From: Lentisphaerota bacterium
GTDB lineage: Bacteria > Verrucomicrobiota > Kiritimatiellia > RFP12 > JAAYLN01
Direction of reading: 5' to 3'
Assembly: GCA_012514915.1 (NCBI GenBank)
Contig: JAAYZJ010000053.1
Span: forward strand, 1-9,075
DNA length: 9,075 nt
Below are positions 1 to 6,107 of this stretch, one piece after another (the stretch's first letter is position 1; each line of letters opens with the position of its first letter). The translations under genes and the position numbers were made by a program. Below the pieces are notes generated by a model that worked only from the letters and a program-made list of their open reading frames with translations, was not told the origin of the DNA and did not search any database.

Positions 1-112
1 GCGCTTTCTCTCCCGCCGCCTGCGGCGGTAAAATCCAGTTCGGGTACGGGGTGATGGGGCGGTACGGTGGTGCGTCACCCGGCTGCGGAGCAGGCTCCGC
101 GATAGAAAGCGC
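1..112. repeat. REP-like inverted pair of hairpin units
   Basis: Two related units of 28 nt face each other. Unit 1 reads on the minus strand from 28 to 1 and unit 2 reads on the plus strand from 85 to 112. Each has a 16-nt palindrome (13-28, stem CCGCCGC/GCGGCGG; 85-100, stem GCGGAGC/GCTCCGC) with the same central hexamer GCAGGC. Each is followed by a 12-nt tail, GAGAGAAAGCGC or GATAGAAAGCGC, with 11 of 12 identical. The stems differ in sequence but keep their pairing, which looks like compensatory change. The two tails can pair with each other (1-9 with 104-112), closing a branched structure that also contains GGGTGA/TCACCC (49-54/75-80). This architecture resembles REP/BIME elements, which RAYT proteins mobilise in other bacteria. 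No RAYT gene is present here, and unit 1 touches the window edge. REP assignment is inference. Confidence 0.55.
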
Positions 113-126
113 GTGCAGGCACGCGC
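109..126. repeat. Perfect hairpin adjoining the REP-like pair
   Basis: GCGCGTGC (109-116) and GCACGCGC (119-126) form a perfect 8-bp stem. The central hexamer GCAGGC is the same as in the two upstream hairpins. It overlaps the end of the second REP-like unit by four bases. It is followed by an A-rich stretch (127-131) rather than a T tract, so it is not a standard plus-strand terminator. Confidence 0.5.
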
Positions 127-148
127 AAAAATGTTTCGCGCACGAACA

Positions 149-241
149 ACTGCTGGATGCGCAACATTCGCGCGGTTGCACGCAGTCACATGCGCCTTGC
201 TGTAGCCCCTTGTCGCCCACTGCTTGATGCGCAACCATCGC
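149..241 (+). repeat. Short direct repeat, 70-bp spacing
   Basis: ACTGCTGGATGCGCAAC at 149-165 and ACTGCTTGATGCGCAAC at 219-235 match at 16 of 17 positions. Both are followed by a similar hexamer (ATTCGC and CATCGC). The copies lie exactly 70 bp apart. Between them, around 174-185, is GGTTGCACGC, a partial inverted version of the TGCGCAAC core. The function is unknown. It could be a decayed duplication or a protein-binding array. Nothing else in 1-335 looks coding. Confidence 0.4.
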
Positions 242-283
242 ACACCCCGGCCACCAACGAATACCCCGACCGATGTCGTGGCA

Positions 284-312
284 TTGTCATCGAGCCGTCG
301 GCATGCTATGCT
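284..312 (+). promoter_or_regulatory. Putative sigma70-type promoter of the small basic protein gene
   Basis: TTGTCA (284-289) and TATGCT (307-312) are separated by 17 bp. TGC immediately before the -10 box makes it an extended -10 element. Transcription would start near 319, giving a leader of about 29 nt. The leader contains a ribosome-binding site, AAGGTG (333-338), placed 9 nt before the ATG at 348. Spacing and both hexamers fit the housekeeping consensus well, but this is prediction from sequence only. Confidence 0.55.
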
Positions 313-347
313 GTTGTCCATGAAAATCCAACAAGGTGACGCGATCC

Positions 348-527
348 ATGGCTAGAGTCAATTTTTCCTACGAGAAGCGCCAGCGGGAACTGGCCAAGAA
401 GCGCAAAAAAGAAGAAAAGCGACTGCGCAAGCTGAATGCAGCCGCCCCGGAGGGTGAGACGGCCGCCGCCGATTCACCGGCGCCGGCCGATAAGGATGGT
501 TTCCCGCCGTTGTCGCCGGACGCCTGA
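348..527 (+). CDS. Small Lys/Arg-rich conserved hypothetical protein (59 aa)
   Basis: The protein has 59 residues in two parts. Residues 1-29 are strongly basic and probably one long helix (MARVNFSYEKRQRELAKKRK and on). Residues 30-59 are Ala/Pro/Glu/Asp-rich and probably disordered. Small proteins starting with a similar MARVNY/FSYEKRQ motif are, as I recall, widespread hypotheticals in Gram-negative bacteria; no function is known to me. There is no signal peptide, membrane segment or cysteine. The ATG at 348 is chosen because AAGGTG sits at the right distance; an in-frame GTG at 336 lies within that site. The gene has its own promoter and converges with the Rrf2-type gene across a 27-bp gap (528-554), where I see only a weak 5-bp dyad. 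The basic helix could bind nucleic acid or ribosomes, but that is speculation. Confidence 0.75.
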   Translation: MARVNFSYEKRQRELAKKRKKEEKRLRKLNAAAPEGETAAADSPAPADKDGFPPLSPDA

Positions 528-554
528 CCGGCAGCCCGCGACGGCGACCGGTGC

Positions 555-998
555 TCAAATGCAGTAATCCAACACCGGCACCGCAACCGTTGCCTGGTGC
601 CGCTCGATCATGTCGTGCAGCGTGATCGCCTTCAGGACCGCCGACACTTTCTGATCGACCTCCCGCCAGATCTGCCGCGCGGTGCAATCGTTGCTGCGGC
701 AGCAGGTTCCAGGCGACGACACACACGCGACGACCGCCCCTTGCCCCTCCAGCACCGCGAGGATGTCCAGCAGGGAGATCGTGGCCGGCGATTTCGCCAG
801 CTTGTAGCCGCCATGCGCCCCCAGGGTGGCACGAATGAAGCCCGCCGCCTTGAGCGGGTTCACGACCTGCCAGAGATACTTCTCGGATATGGCCTGGCGC
901 CGCGCGACGTCCTTGAGGGTGACATTTCCCTCGTGCGCGTGGGCGCCCAGGTCCATCAAGAACCGCACGCCGTATCTTCCCTTGGTTGAAATCTTCAT
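555..998 (-). CDS. Rrf2-family transcriptional regulator, IscR-like with Fe-S-type cysteines
   Basis: This 147-residue protein has the usual length and layout of Rrf2 regulators. An N-terminal winged helix begins MKISTKGRYGVR. The recognition helix lies around residues 36-50 (ISEKYLWQVVNPLK). The wing contains GAHGGYKLAKSP (60-71). A cysteine region follows with C92, C99, C100 and C105. IscR of E. coli holds its [2Fe-2S] cluster through C92, C98 and C104, so C92, C99 or C100, and C105 are likely ligands here. The cluster is inferred. The ATG at 998 is preferred over an in-frame TTG at 1007 because the family starts MKIS/MRLS and GGAG (1012-1009) lies about 10 nt upstream. It lies downstream of gltB in the same direction, 108 bp away, with a candidate promoter of its own. 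The target genes are unknown. It may sense Fe-S status, NO or redox, and may be autoregulated. Confidence 0.9.
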   Translation of the reverse strand: MKISTKGRYGVRFLMDLGAHAHEGNVTLKDVARRQAISEKYLWQVVNPLKAAGFIRATLGAHGGYKLAKSPATISLLDILAVLEGQGAVVACVSSPGTCCRSNDCTARQIWREVDQKVSAVLKAITLHDMIERHQATVAVPVLDYCI

Positions 999-1012
999 CG
1001 AACACAAACTCC

Positions 1013-1063
1013 ATAATAACTAGCGAACGTCTAGATGATAGCGTGTTCCGGCGTGGCGGGCAA
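1013..1063 (-). promoter_or_regulatory. Putative promoter and AT-rich dyad upstream of the Rrf2-type gene
   Basis: On the minus strand, TTGCCC (1063-1058) and TATCAT (1040-1035) are 17 bp apart, giving a start near 1028. An imperfect AT-rich dyad at 1013-1041 covers this start; its arms both contain CTAG (1020-1023 and 1031-1034). Rrf2 regulators often bind AT-rich dyads over their own promoters, so this is a candidate operator. The stretch is conspicuously AT-rich against its surroundings. I see no clear terminator between gltB and this point, so readthrough from gltB is possible. Confidence 0.35.
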
Positions 1064-1106
1064 GGGGAAAAGATCGTGGCACGCGGCGTCGCGGCGTCCT
1101 GTCCAG

Positions 1107-4100
1107 CTATTGAGCGGACGCCGTGGTGGCGTGGTCCGGCGGATCCGCTCCATCAGTGCTCCCGGCTCCCAGTGCGCGGCGGTAGTCGATCGGAAAGATC
1201 TTGAGGAAGCGCGGCAACTGGCGAACCCAGTCCGCCAGCAGTGCATGGGCGCGCAGGCTGCCGGTCAAGCGGGCGTGCCGCGCGATCAGCCCGTGCAGCT
1301 CATCGGCGTCGGCGGCATCGAGAACCGGCTCGAGGTCGACCTGCGCCAGGTTGCAGCGGCTATCGAACAGACCATCGTCGTCGTACACATAGGCGATGCC
1401 GCCGCTCATGCCGGCGGCGACGTTCACGCCGGTCCGCCCGAGGATCACGACGCGGCCGCCCGTCATGTATTCGCAGGCGTGATCTCCCGTTCCCTCGACG
1501 ACGGCGTGCGCGCCGCTGTTACGGACGGCGAAACGCTCGCCCGCCGCCCCGGCGAGATAGAGCTCGCCGGACGTCGCGCCGTAGAGCAGCGCGTTGCCGG
1601 CGAGCACCGGCGCGGCCGTACCCGGTGCCACCCACGCGGGGCGGATGATGATGCACCCTCCCGACAACCCCTTGCCCACCATGTCGTTGGCTTCGCCGGT
1701 CAAGTCGATGGTCATCCCGTTCACCGCCCAGGCGCCCAGACTCTGGCCCGCCGTCCCGTTCAGCCGCAGGATGATCGTCTCATCCGGCCAGCCCGCCCCG
1801 CCCCGGCGCCGCGCCACGCAACCGGCGATCTTCGCGCCGATCGAACGGTGTACGTTGCGCACCTGCGCCTGGATCTCCGCCCGCTCGCCCCGGTCGATCG
1901 CCGCCTGCAGGCGCGGCAGCCAGGCATCGTCGAGCGAGGGCGGCGGCACACGCCGCGCCCCGGCCGCGTCGTCCGGGACGCGCCCCGGCGGATCCGCAAC
2001 GGCAGCCGGCCGATGGAGCAGCGGTGAGTAATCCAGGCAGGCGGTCCGGGGACCGCCTGCATCCGGATCGCGAACCAGCAGGTCGCTGCGGCCGACCGCT
2101 TCGTCCATCGACCGCAACCCGAGCGCCGCCAGCCCTTCACGCGTCTCCTGCGCGACCCAGCGCAGGAAGGCGACCAGATGTTCGGGGCGCCCCTCAAACC
2201 GCCGCCGCCGCGCGGGATCCTGCGTCGCGATGCCGACCGGGCAGGCGTTGCAGTTGCACTGCCGCGTCATGACGCAACCCAGGCAGACCAGGGCCGCCGT
2301 GGCGAAACCGCACTCGTTGGCACCCAGCAGGGTCGCCAGGAGCACGTCCCGGCCGGTCCTGATCTGCCCGTCCACCTGCAGGCGCACCCGGTCCCGCAGA
2401 CCGTTGAGGAGCAGCGTCTGCTGTGTCTCGGCCAGCCCGAGCTCCCACGGCATGCCCGCATGCCGGATCGACGTCAGCGGCGCGGCGCCGGTTCCGCCAT
2501 CGCCGCCGCTGATCACGATCCGGTCGGCCCCCGCCTTGACGACGCCGGCGGCAATCGTGCCGATCCCGCGTTCGGATGCCAGCTTGACCGAGATTTCGGC
2601 GGCGGGATTGACCATTCGCAGATCGTCGATCAACTGCTTGATGTCCTCGATCGAGTAGATGTCGTGGTGGGGCGGTGGCGAAATCAGCGCCACGCCGGGC
2701 GTCGCATGCCGCACGCGGGCGATGACGGCATCGACCTTGTGTCCCGGCAGATGGCCGCCCTCGCCCGGCTTGGCGCCCTGGGCCATCTTGATCTGCAGCT
2801 CGACGGCCTCGGCGCAGTACACGGTCGTCACGCCAAACCGGCCGCTGGCCACCTGGCGGATGGCGTTGCGCGGGCGGTCGCCATTGGGCCGCGTGGCCTG
2901 GCGCGCGGGATCCTCGCCGCCTTCGCCGCTGTTGCTGCGCCCGCCGATGCGGTTCATCGCCACCGCCAGGGTTTCATGCGCCTCGGCGCTGATCGATCCG
3001 AACGAGATCGCCCCCGTCACGAACCGTTTCAGGATCGCCTCGACCGGTTCCACCGACTCGAGCGGAACGGGGGAGGTCTCCCGAAAGGCGAGCATGTCGC
3101 GCAGTGTCAGCGGTGCGCGCGTCCGGTCGTGAACGGCGGCGGTGTATTCGCGATAGACGTCCTCGCGCGCCTCGCGCACCGCCCGCCGCAGCAGGGCGAC
3201 GACCCGGGGTTCCCAACCGTGGCGCTCGCCCCCGCGGTGCGCGGCATAGAGGCCCCCGCGGGGCAGCGGCGGCACCTCCCCGCCCCGGGCAACCTGCGCC
3301 GCGCGCCAGCGCCGGCAGGCGTCTTCCGCCACGGCCTCCAACCCGATCCCTCCCAGCCGCGAGGGCGTGCCGCTGAAATAGCGGCTGATGAACGCCTCCG
3401 ACAGGCCGAGCGCCTCGAACACCTGGGCGCCCCGGTAGCTGCGCAGCGTGGCGATCCCCATTTTCGACATCACTTTGCGCAGTCCATCGTTGAGGGCGTC
3501 GCGCGTGTTTTCCATCGCCCGGATCACGCCGGTCGTTCCCAGCGTCCCCGCCTGCGCCAGCGCGGCGGCACTTTCAAACGCCAGCCAGGGATGAACCGCC
3601 GTCGCGCCATACCCCAGCAGCAACGCCACATGCATGACCTCGCGCGGTTCTCCCGAATCGACCAGCAGGGCGGCATCCGTCCGCAGCCCGGCCTGCACCA
3701 GATGGCGGTTGACCGCCGAGACCGCCAACAGCGCAGGGATGGGCACGAGGTCGTCGTCGAGTCCATGATCGCTGAGGATGATCAGATGACGCCCCGCGCC
3801 GATGGCCTTTTCCGCCTCGCGGCCCAGCTCGTCGAGCGCCGCCGCGAGCCCCGGCGCGCCTGCATCGGCGGCAAAGCCGATGGCCAGCTTGCGGGCCTGG
3901 AACCCGGGGATCGTCGAGCCGCGCAGCCATTCGAGATCCTGGCGGGTCAGGACGGGATGCTTCAACTTGATCAACCGTGCCTGTTCCGGTCGCTCATCGA
4001 GCAGGTCGGGCGGGTTGCCGATGAAGGTCGTCAGCGACATGACGAGCGCCTCGCGGATCGGATCCATCGGGGGATTCGTCACCTGGGCGAACGTCTGCTT

Positions 4101-5663
4101 GAAGTAGTTGTACAGGAGCTGGGGCTCTTCGGAGCAGACGGCGGGGGGCAGATCATGGCCCATCGCGCCAATCGCCTCGCGGCCCTGTGCGGCCATGGGG
4201 GCCAGCACGGTGTGCAGGTCTTCGCGCGTGTAGCCGAACAGATGCTGGCGCCGCGCCAGCGTCGTGGTGTCGGGCGCGACGGCCGTCATGGCGCCGAACA
4301 ACCCCTGGATGGCGACGCGATGTTCGTCGACCCAGCGGCGATAGGGGCGGCGACGGGCCATCAGGCTTTTGATTTCGTTGTTCGTCCGCAGGCGATGGTC
4401 GACGAGATCGGCCACGATCATCTCCCCGGGCCGGAGCCCACCCCGCTCGACGATCCGGCCGGCGGGCAGGTCGAGCACCCCGCTTTCCGAGGCCAGCACC
4501 ACCAGCCCCTCGCGCGTGACGGCGTAACGGGCCGGCCGAAGGCCATTGCGGTCCAGCATGGCCCCCACACGGTCGCCGTCGCTGAAGATCACGGCGGCCG
4601 GGCCGTCCCACGGCTCCATCAGGCCGGCATGGAATTCGAAGAATCCCCGCAGGTCGGGGCCCATCGGATAGTGCTCGCCCCACGCCTGCGGAATCATCAT
4701 CATCATGGCATGCGGCAATTCGCGCCCGCCCCGGACGAGGAGTTCGAGCACGTTGTCCAGCGCGGCCGAGTCGCTCAGGCTCGGCTCGATCACCGGCCGC
4801 ACGGCGGCGGCATCTGCCCCCAGCAGCCCCGTCCCCAGCCGCGATTCACGCGCCTGCATCTGCCGGATGTTCCCCTGGAGGGTGTTGATCTCCCCGTTGT
4901 GGGCCAGCAGGCGGAACGGCTGCGCCAGTTCCCAGGAGGGGAAGGTGTTCGTGCTGTAGCGCTGATGCACCACGGCCAGGGCCGATTGAAAGTCGGGATC
5001 GGCCAGGTCGCGGTAGTACTGATGAACCTGGCCGCCCATCAGCATCCCCTTGTAGACCAGTGTCCGGCAGGATAGGCTGGCCACATAGAGTCGAAACCCG
5101 GGGGTTGGGACGTTCCCGGCCGCGCGTAGGATCGCCTGGCGCGCCACGTACAGGCGCCGGTCCAGCGCCGCCCCGTCAAGCCCGCGGCCATCGACGATGG
5201 CCTGCACGACGGCGGGGGCATGCGCGCGCGCCAGGGGGCCCAGCACGGCGGGGTCGACCGGCACATCGCGCCATGCGAGCAGCGCCAAGCCCTCGCGCTG
5301 GAGCCCCTCGGCGATCACCTGCCGCGCCGCGCGGTTGGCCGTCTCCTCGCGCGCCAGGAAGAACATGCCCACGCCATAGCGCCCCGCCGGCGGAAGCCGC
5401 AGCGGCAACTGCCGTCGCAGCAGCCGATCCGGCACCTGCGTCAGGATGCCGGCCCCATCGCCCGTGCAGGTATCGCCCCCGGAAGCCCCGCGGTGCAGCA
5501 GGTTGTTCAGAATGTCGCCCGCCTGCTTCACGATCGCATGTCCGGCGACGCCGTCGAGGCGCGCCAGAAACGCCACGCCACAGGCGTCATGCTCAAACGA
5601 AGGATCGTAAAGCCCCTGCGCGGCGGGGCCCGACAAAGACGGAGGGTGGTGCGGGGCGGGCAT
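1107..5663 (-). CDS. gltB: Glutamate synthase large (alpha) subunit
   Basis: This enzyme transfers the amide of glutamine to 2-oxoglutarate, giving two glutamates, and is the nitrogen-assimilating partner of glutamine synthetase in the cytoplasm. At 1518 residues it is full length. The N-terminal class II amidotransferase domain (about 28-440) has the nucleophile in ACGVAF (C28; a 27-residue propeptide would be removed), HQRYSTNTFPSW (233-244) and HNGEIN (255-260). A central domain (about 500-790) follows. The FMN/2-oxoglutarate domain (about 850-1210) has GGRSNSGEGGED (907-918), PGEGGHLPGHKV (966-977) and ISGGDGGTGAAP (1051-1062). The 3Fe-4S cysteines are C1130, C1136 and C1141 (CX5CX4C), with additional C1127 and C1138. 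The C-terminal GXGXG beta-helix domain lies at about 1265-1490. The ATG at 5663 is chosen for its GGAAAGG site (5675-5669) and family alignment; an in-frame extension to 5810 would cross the predicted promoter. gltD is not adjacent. An NADPH-type enzyme using a distant GltD or a ferredoxin-dependent one are both possible. Confidence 0.96.
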   Translation of the reverse strand: MPAPHHPPSLSGPAAQGLYDPSFEHDACGVAFLARLDGVAGHAIVKQAGDILNNLLHRGASGGDTCTGDGAGILTQVPDRLLRRQLPLRLPPAGRYGVGMFFLAREETANRAARQVIAEGLQREGLALLAWRDVPVDPAVLGPLARAHAPAVVQAIVDGRGLDGAALDRRLYVARQAILRAAGNVPTPGFRLYVASLSCRTLVYKGMLMGGQVHQYYRDLADPDFQSALAVVHQRYSTNTFPSWELAQPFRLLAHNGEINTLQGNIRQMQARESRLGTGLLGADAAAVRPVIEPSLSDSAALDNVLELLVRGGRELPHAMMMMIPQAWGEHYPMGPDLRGFFEFHAGLMEPWDGPAAVIFSDGDRVGAMLDRNGLRPARYAVTREGLVVLASESGVLDLPAGRIVERGGLRPGEMIVADLVDHRLRTNNEIKSLMARRRPYRRWVDEHRVAIQGLFGAMTAVAPDTTTLARRQHLFGYTREDLHTVLAPMAAQGREAIGAMGHDLPPAVCSEEPQLLYNYFKQTFAQVTNPPMDPIREALVMSLTTFIGNPPDLLDERPEQARLIKLKHPVLTRQDLEWLRGSTIPGFQARKLAIGFAADAGAPGLAAALDELGREAEKAIGAGRHLIILSDHGLDDDLVPIPALLAVSAVNRHLVQAGLRTDAALLVDSGEPREVMHVALLLGYGATAVHPWLAFESAAALAQAGTLGTTGVIRAMENTRDALNDGLRKVMSKMGIATLRSYRGAQVFEALGLSEAFISRYFSGTPSRLGGIGLEAVAEDACRRWRAAQVARGGEVPPLPRGGLYAAHRGGERHGWEPRVVALLRRAVREAREDVYREYTAAVHDRTRAPLTLRDMLAFRETSPVPLESVEPVEAILKRFVTGAISFGSISAEAHETLAVAMNRIGGRSNSGEGGEDPARQATRPNGDRPRNAIRQVASGRFGVTTVYCAEAVELQIKMAQGAKPGEGGHLPGHKVDAVIARVRHATPGVALISPPPHHDIYSIEDIKQLIDDLRMVNPAAEISVKLASERGIGTIAAGVVKAGADRIVISGGDGGTGAAPLTSIRHAGMPWELGLAETQQTLLLNGLRDRVRLQVDGQIRTGRDVLLATLLGANECGFATAALVCLGCVMTRQCNCNACPVGIATQDPARRRRFEGRPEHLVAFLRWVAQETREGLAALGLRSMDEAVGRSDLLVRDPDAGGPRTACLDYSPLLHRPAAVADPPGRVPDDAAGARRVPPPSLDDAWLPRLQAAIDRGERAEIQAQVRNVHRSIGAKIAGCVARRRGGAGWPDETIILRLNGTAGQSLGAWAVNGMTIDLTGEANDMVGKGLSGGCIIIRPAWVAPGTAAPVLAGNALLYGATSGELYLAGAAGERFAVRNSGAHAVVEGTGDHACEYMTGGRVVILGRTGVNVAAGMSGGIAYVYDDDGLFDSRCNLAQVDLEPVLDAADADELHGLIARHARLTGSLRAHALLADWVRQLPRFLKIFPIDYRRALGAGSTDGADPPDHATTASAQ

Positions 5664-5675
5664 CGTATCCTTTCC
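5664..5675 (-). promoter_or_regulatory. Ribosome-binding site fixing the gltB start
   Basis: On the minus strand, GGAAAGG (5675-5669) is followed by five bases and then ATG (5663-5661). In-frame ATG codons further upstream, at 5711 and 5708, have no comparable site and would put the leader hairpin inside the coding sequence, so 5663 is favoured. Confidence 0.6.
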
Positions 5676-5682
5676 GAGGTCG

Positions 5683-5706
5683 GGGGTGCTCCTGCGGCTG
5701 CACCCC
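5683..5706 (-). promoter_or_regulatory. Leader hairpin upstream of gltB
   Basis: In the predicted gltB leader RNA, GGGGTGC (5706-5700) pairs perfectly with GCACCCC (5689-5683) around a 10-nt loop. The 3' edge of the stem is about 8 nt before the Shine-Dalgarno sequence. The hairpin sits between the predicted sigma54 start (about 5716) and the start codon. It could influence message stability or translation. It does not match a riboswitch class that I recognise. Confidence 0.4.
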
Positions 5707-5727
5707 ATCATGACCGACAACAACTTC

Positions 5728-5742
5728 GCAAAGGCTATGCCA
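5728..5742 (-). promoter_or_regulatory. Putative sigma54 (RpoN) promoter of gltB
   Basis: The minus strand reads TGGCATAGCCTTTGC from 5742 to 5728, preceded by T. The sigma54 consensus is YTGGCACG-N4-TTGC. YTGGCA and TTGC match exactly, and the GG to GC spacing is exactly right; only the less conserved C and G after TGGCA differ. Transcription would start near 5716, 53 nt before gltB. Sigma54 needs an activator such as NtrC, and nitrogen-assimilation genes are its classic targets, which fits. A weak candidate activator half-site pair, TGCAC (5882-5886) and GGTGA (5894-5898), lies at a suitable distance upstream, but its spacing is one base off the NtrC pattern. Confidence 0.55.
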
Positions 5743-5973
5743 ACCCGGCCGGACCGCTTCCGAAGCGCAAACACCCGCCATTCTGCTGCCTGCTCCCCCT
5801 CGGCACCCAACCGCGACCGACAGATTTGTCGGGCGCGCCATCCGGCTCGCGGCAGAAATGTAGCGGCGGAATCGGCACTCGTGCACGGACCGCGGTGATC
5901 CGGTCACGGGTGTGCTGCCCGTTGTTCCGCCTGAAGGGAGTGTTGACTTATTGCGAATCCCAGCTGTTTTTTG

Positions 5974-6055
5974 AATCAGGAACTCATGAAATCAGGAAAT
6001 TGTTTGTGGAAACCGCGCTTTTCTGCATCCTTCTTGCGTTCTTGAGTTCCTGATT
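5974..6055. repeat. AT-rich island bounded by a 13-bp perfect inverted repeat
   Basis: AATCAGGAACTCA (5974-5986) is repeated in perfect inverted form as TGAGTTCCTGATT (6043-6055), with 56 nt between. A further direct copy of the core AATCAGGAA lies at 5990-5998, 16 bp after the first. The stretch is strikingly AT-rich compared with its surroundings and contains no plausible gene. It lies between the isomerase gene and the gltB promoter. It looks like a small interspersed repeat or MITE-like element, but I see no clear target-site duplication. It could instead be a set of protein-binding sites or an mRNA 3' hairpin. Confidence 0.5.
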
Positions 6056-6090
6056 AATGTGCGCCGGGAATAAATCACCAGTCCCTGAAG

Positions 6091-6107
6091 CGGGGCGTCA
6101 CGCCCCG
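6091..6107 (-). terminator. Hairpin straddling the isomerase stop codon, possible terminator
   Basis: CGGGGCG (6091-6097) and CGCCCCG (6101-6107) form a perfect 7-bp GC stem. The three-base loop is exactly the TGA stop codon of the isomerase gene (6100-6098 on the minus strand). No T tract follows, so it is not a canonical intrinsic terminator. It may act as a 3' stabilising hairpin or a weak terminator at the end of the sugar operon. Confidence 0.3.

Noticed and set aside
157..339. A 60-codon open frame in the left intergenic region
   Set aside because: It has no plausible ribosome-binding site, runs through the direct repeats and the predicted promoter of the next gene, and has no recognisable protein character.
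527..552. ACCGG/CCGGT dyad between the converging small gene and the Rrf2-type gene as a bidirectional terminator
   Set aside because: The stem is only 5 bp with a 16-nt loop and there is no T tract on either strand; it is too weak to call.
1013..1041. TATTAT (1018-1013, minus strand) as the -10 box of the Rrf2-type gene
   Set aside because: Transcription would begin downstream of the Shine-Dalgarno sequence (1012-1009). The TTGCCC/TATCAT pair further upstream fits better.
2178..5075. A 965-codon open frame on the plus strand, antisense to gltB
   Set aside because: It lies wholly inside gltB, whose protein has clear family motifs throughout. The antisense product is low-complexity (Arg, His, Gln, Asp, Gly), has no recognisable domain, and is the usual shadow of GC-rich codon usage.
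5664..5810. A 49-residue N-terminal extension of gltB in frame
   Set aside because: The extension has no counterpart in the family, would span the predicted sigma54 promoter and leader hairpin, and the ATG at 5663 has a well-placed GGAAAGG.
5943..5972. TTGACT on the plus strand as a -35 box for a transcript into the intergenic region
   Set aside because: No acceptable -10 box occurs at 16-18 bp, only a T run, and no plus-strand gene follows.
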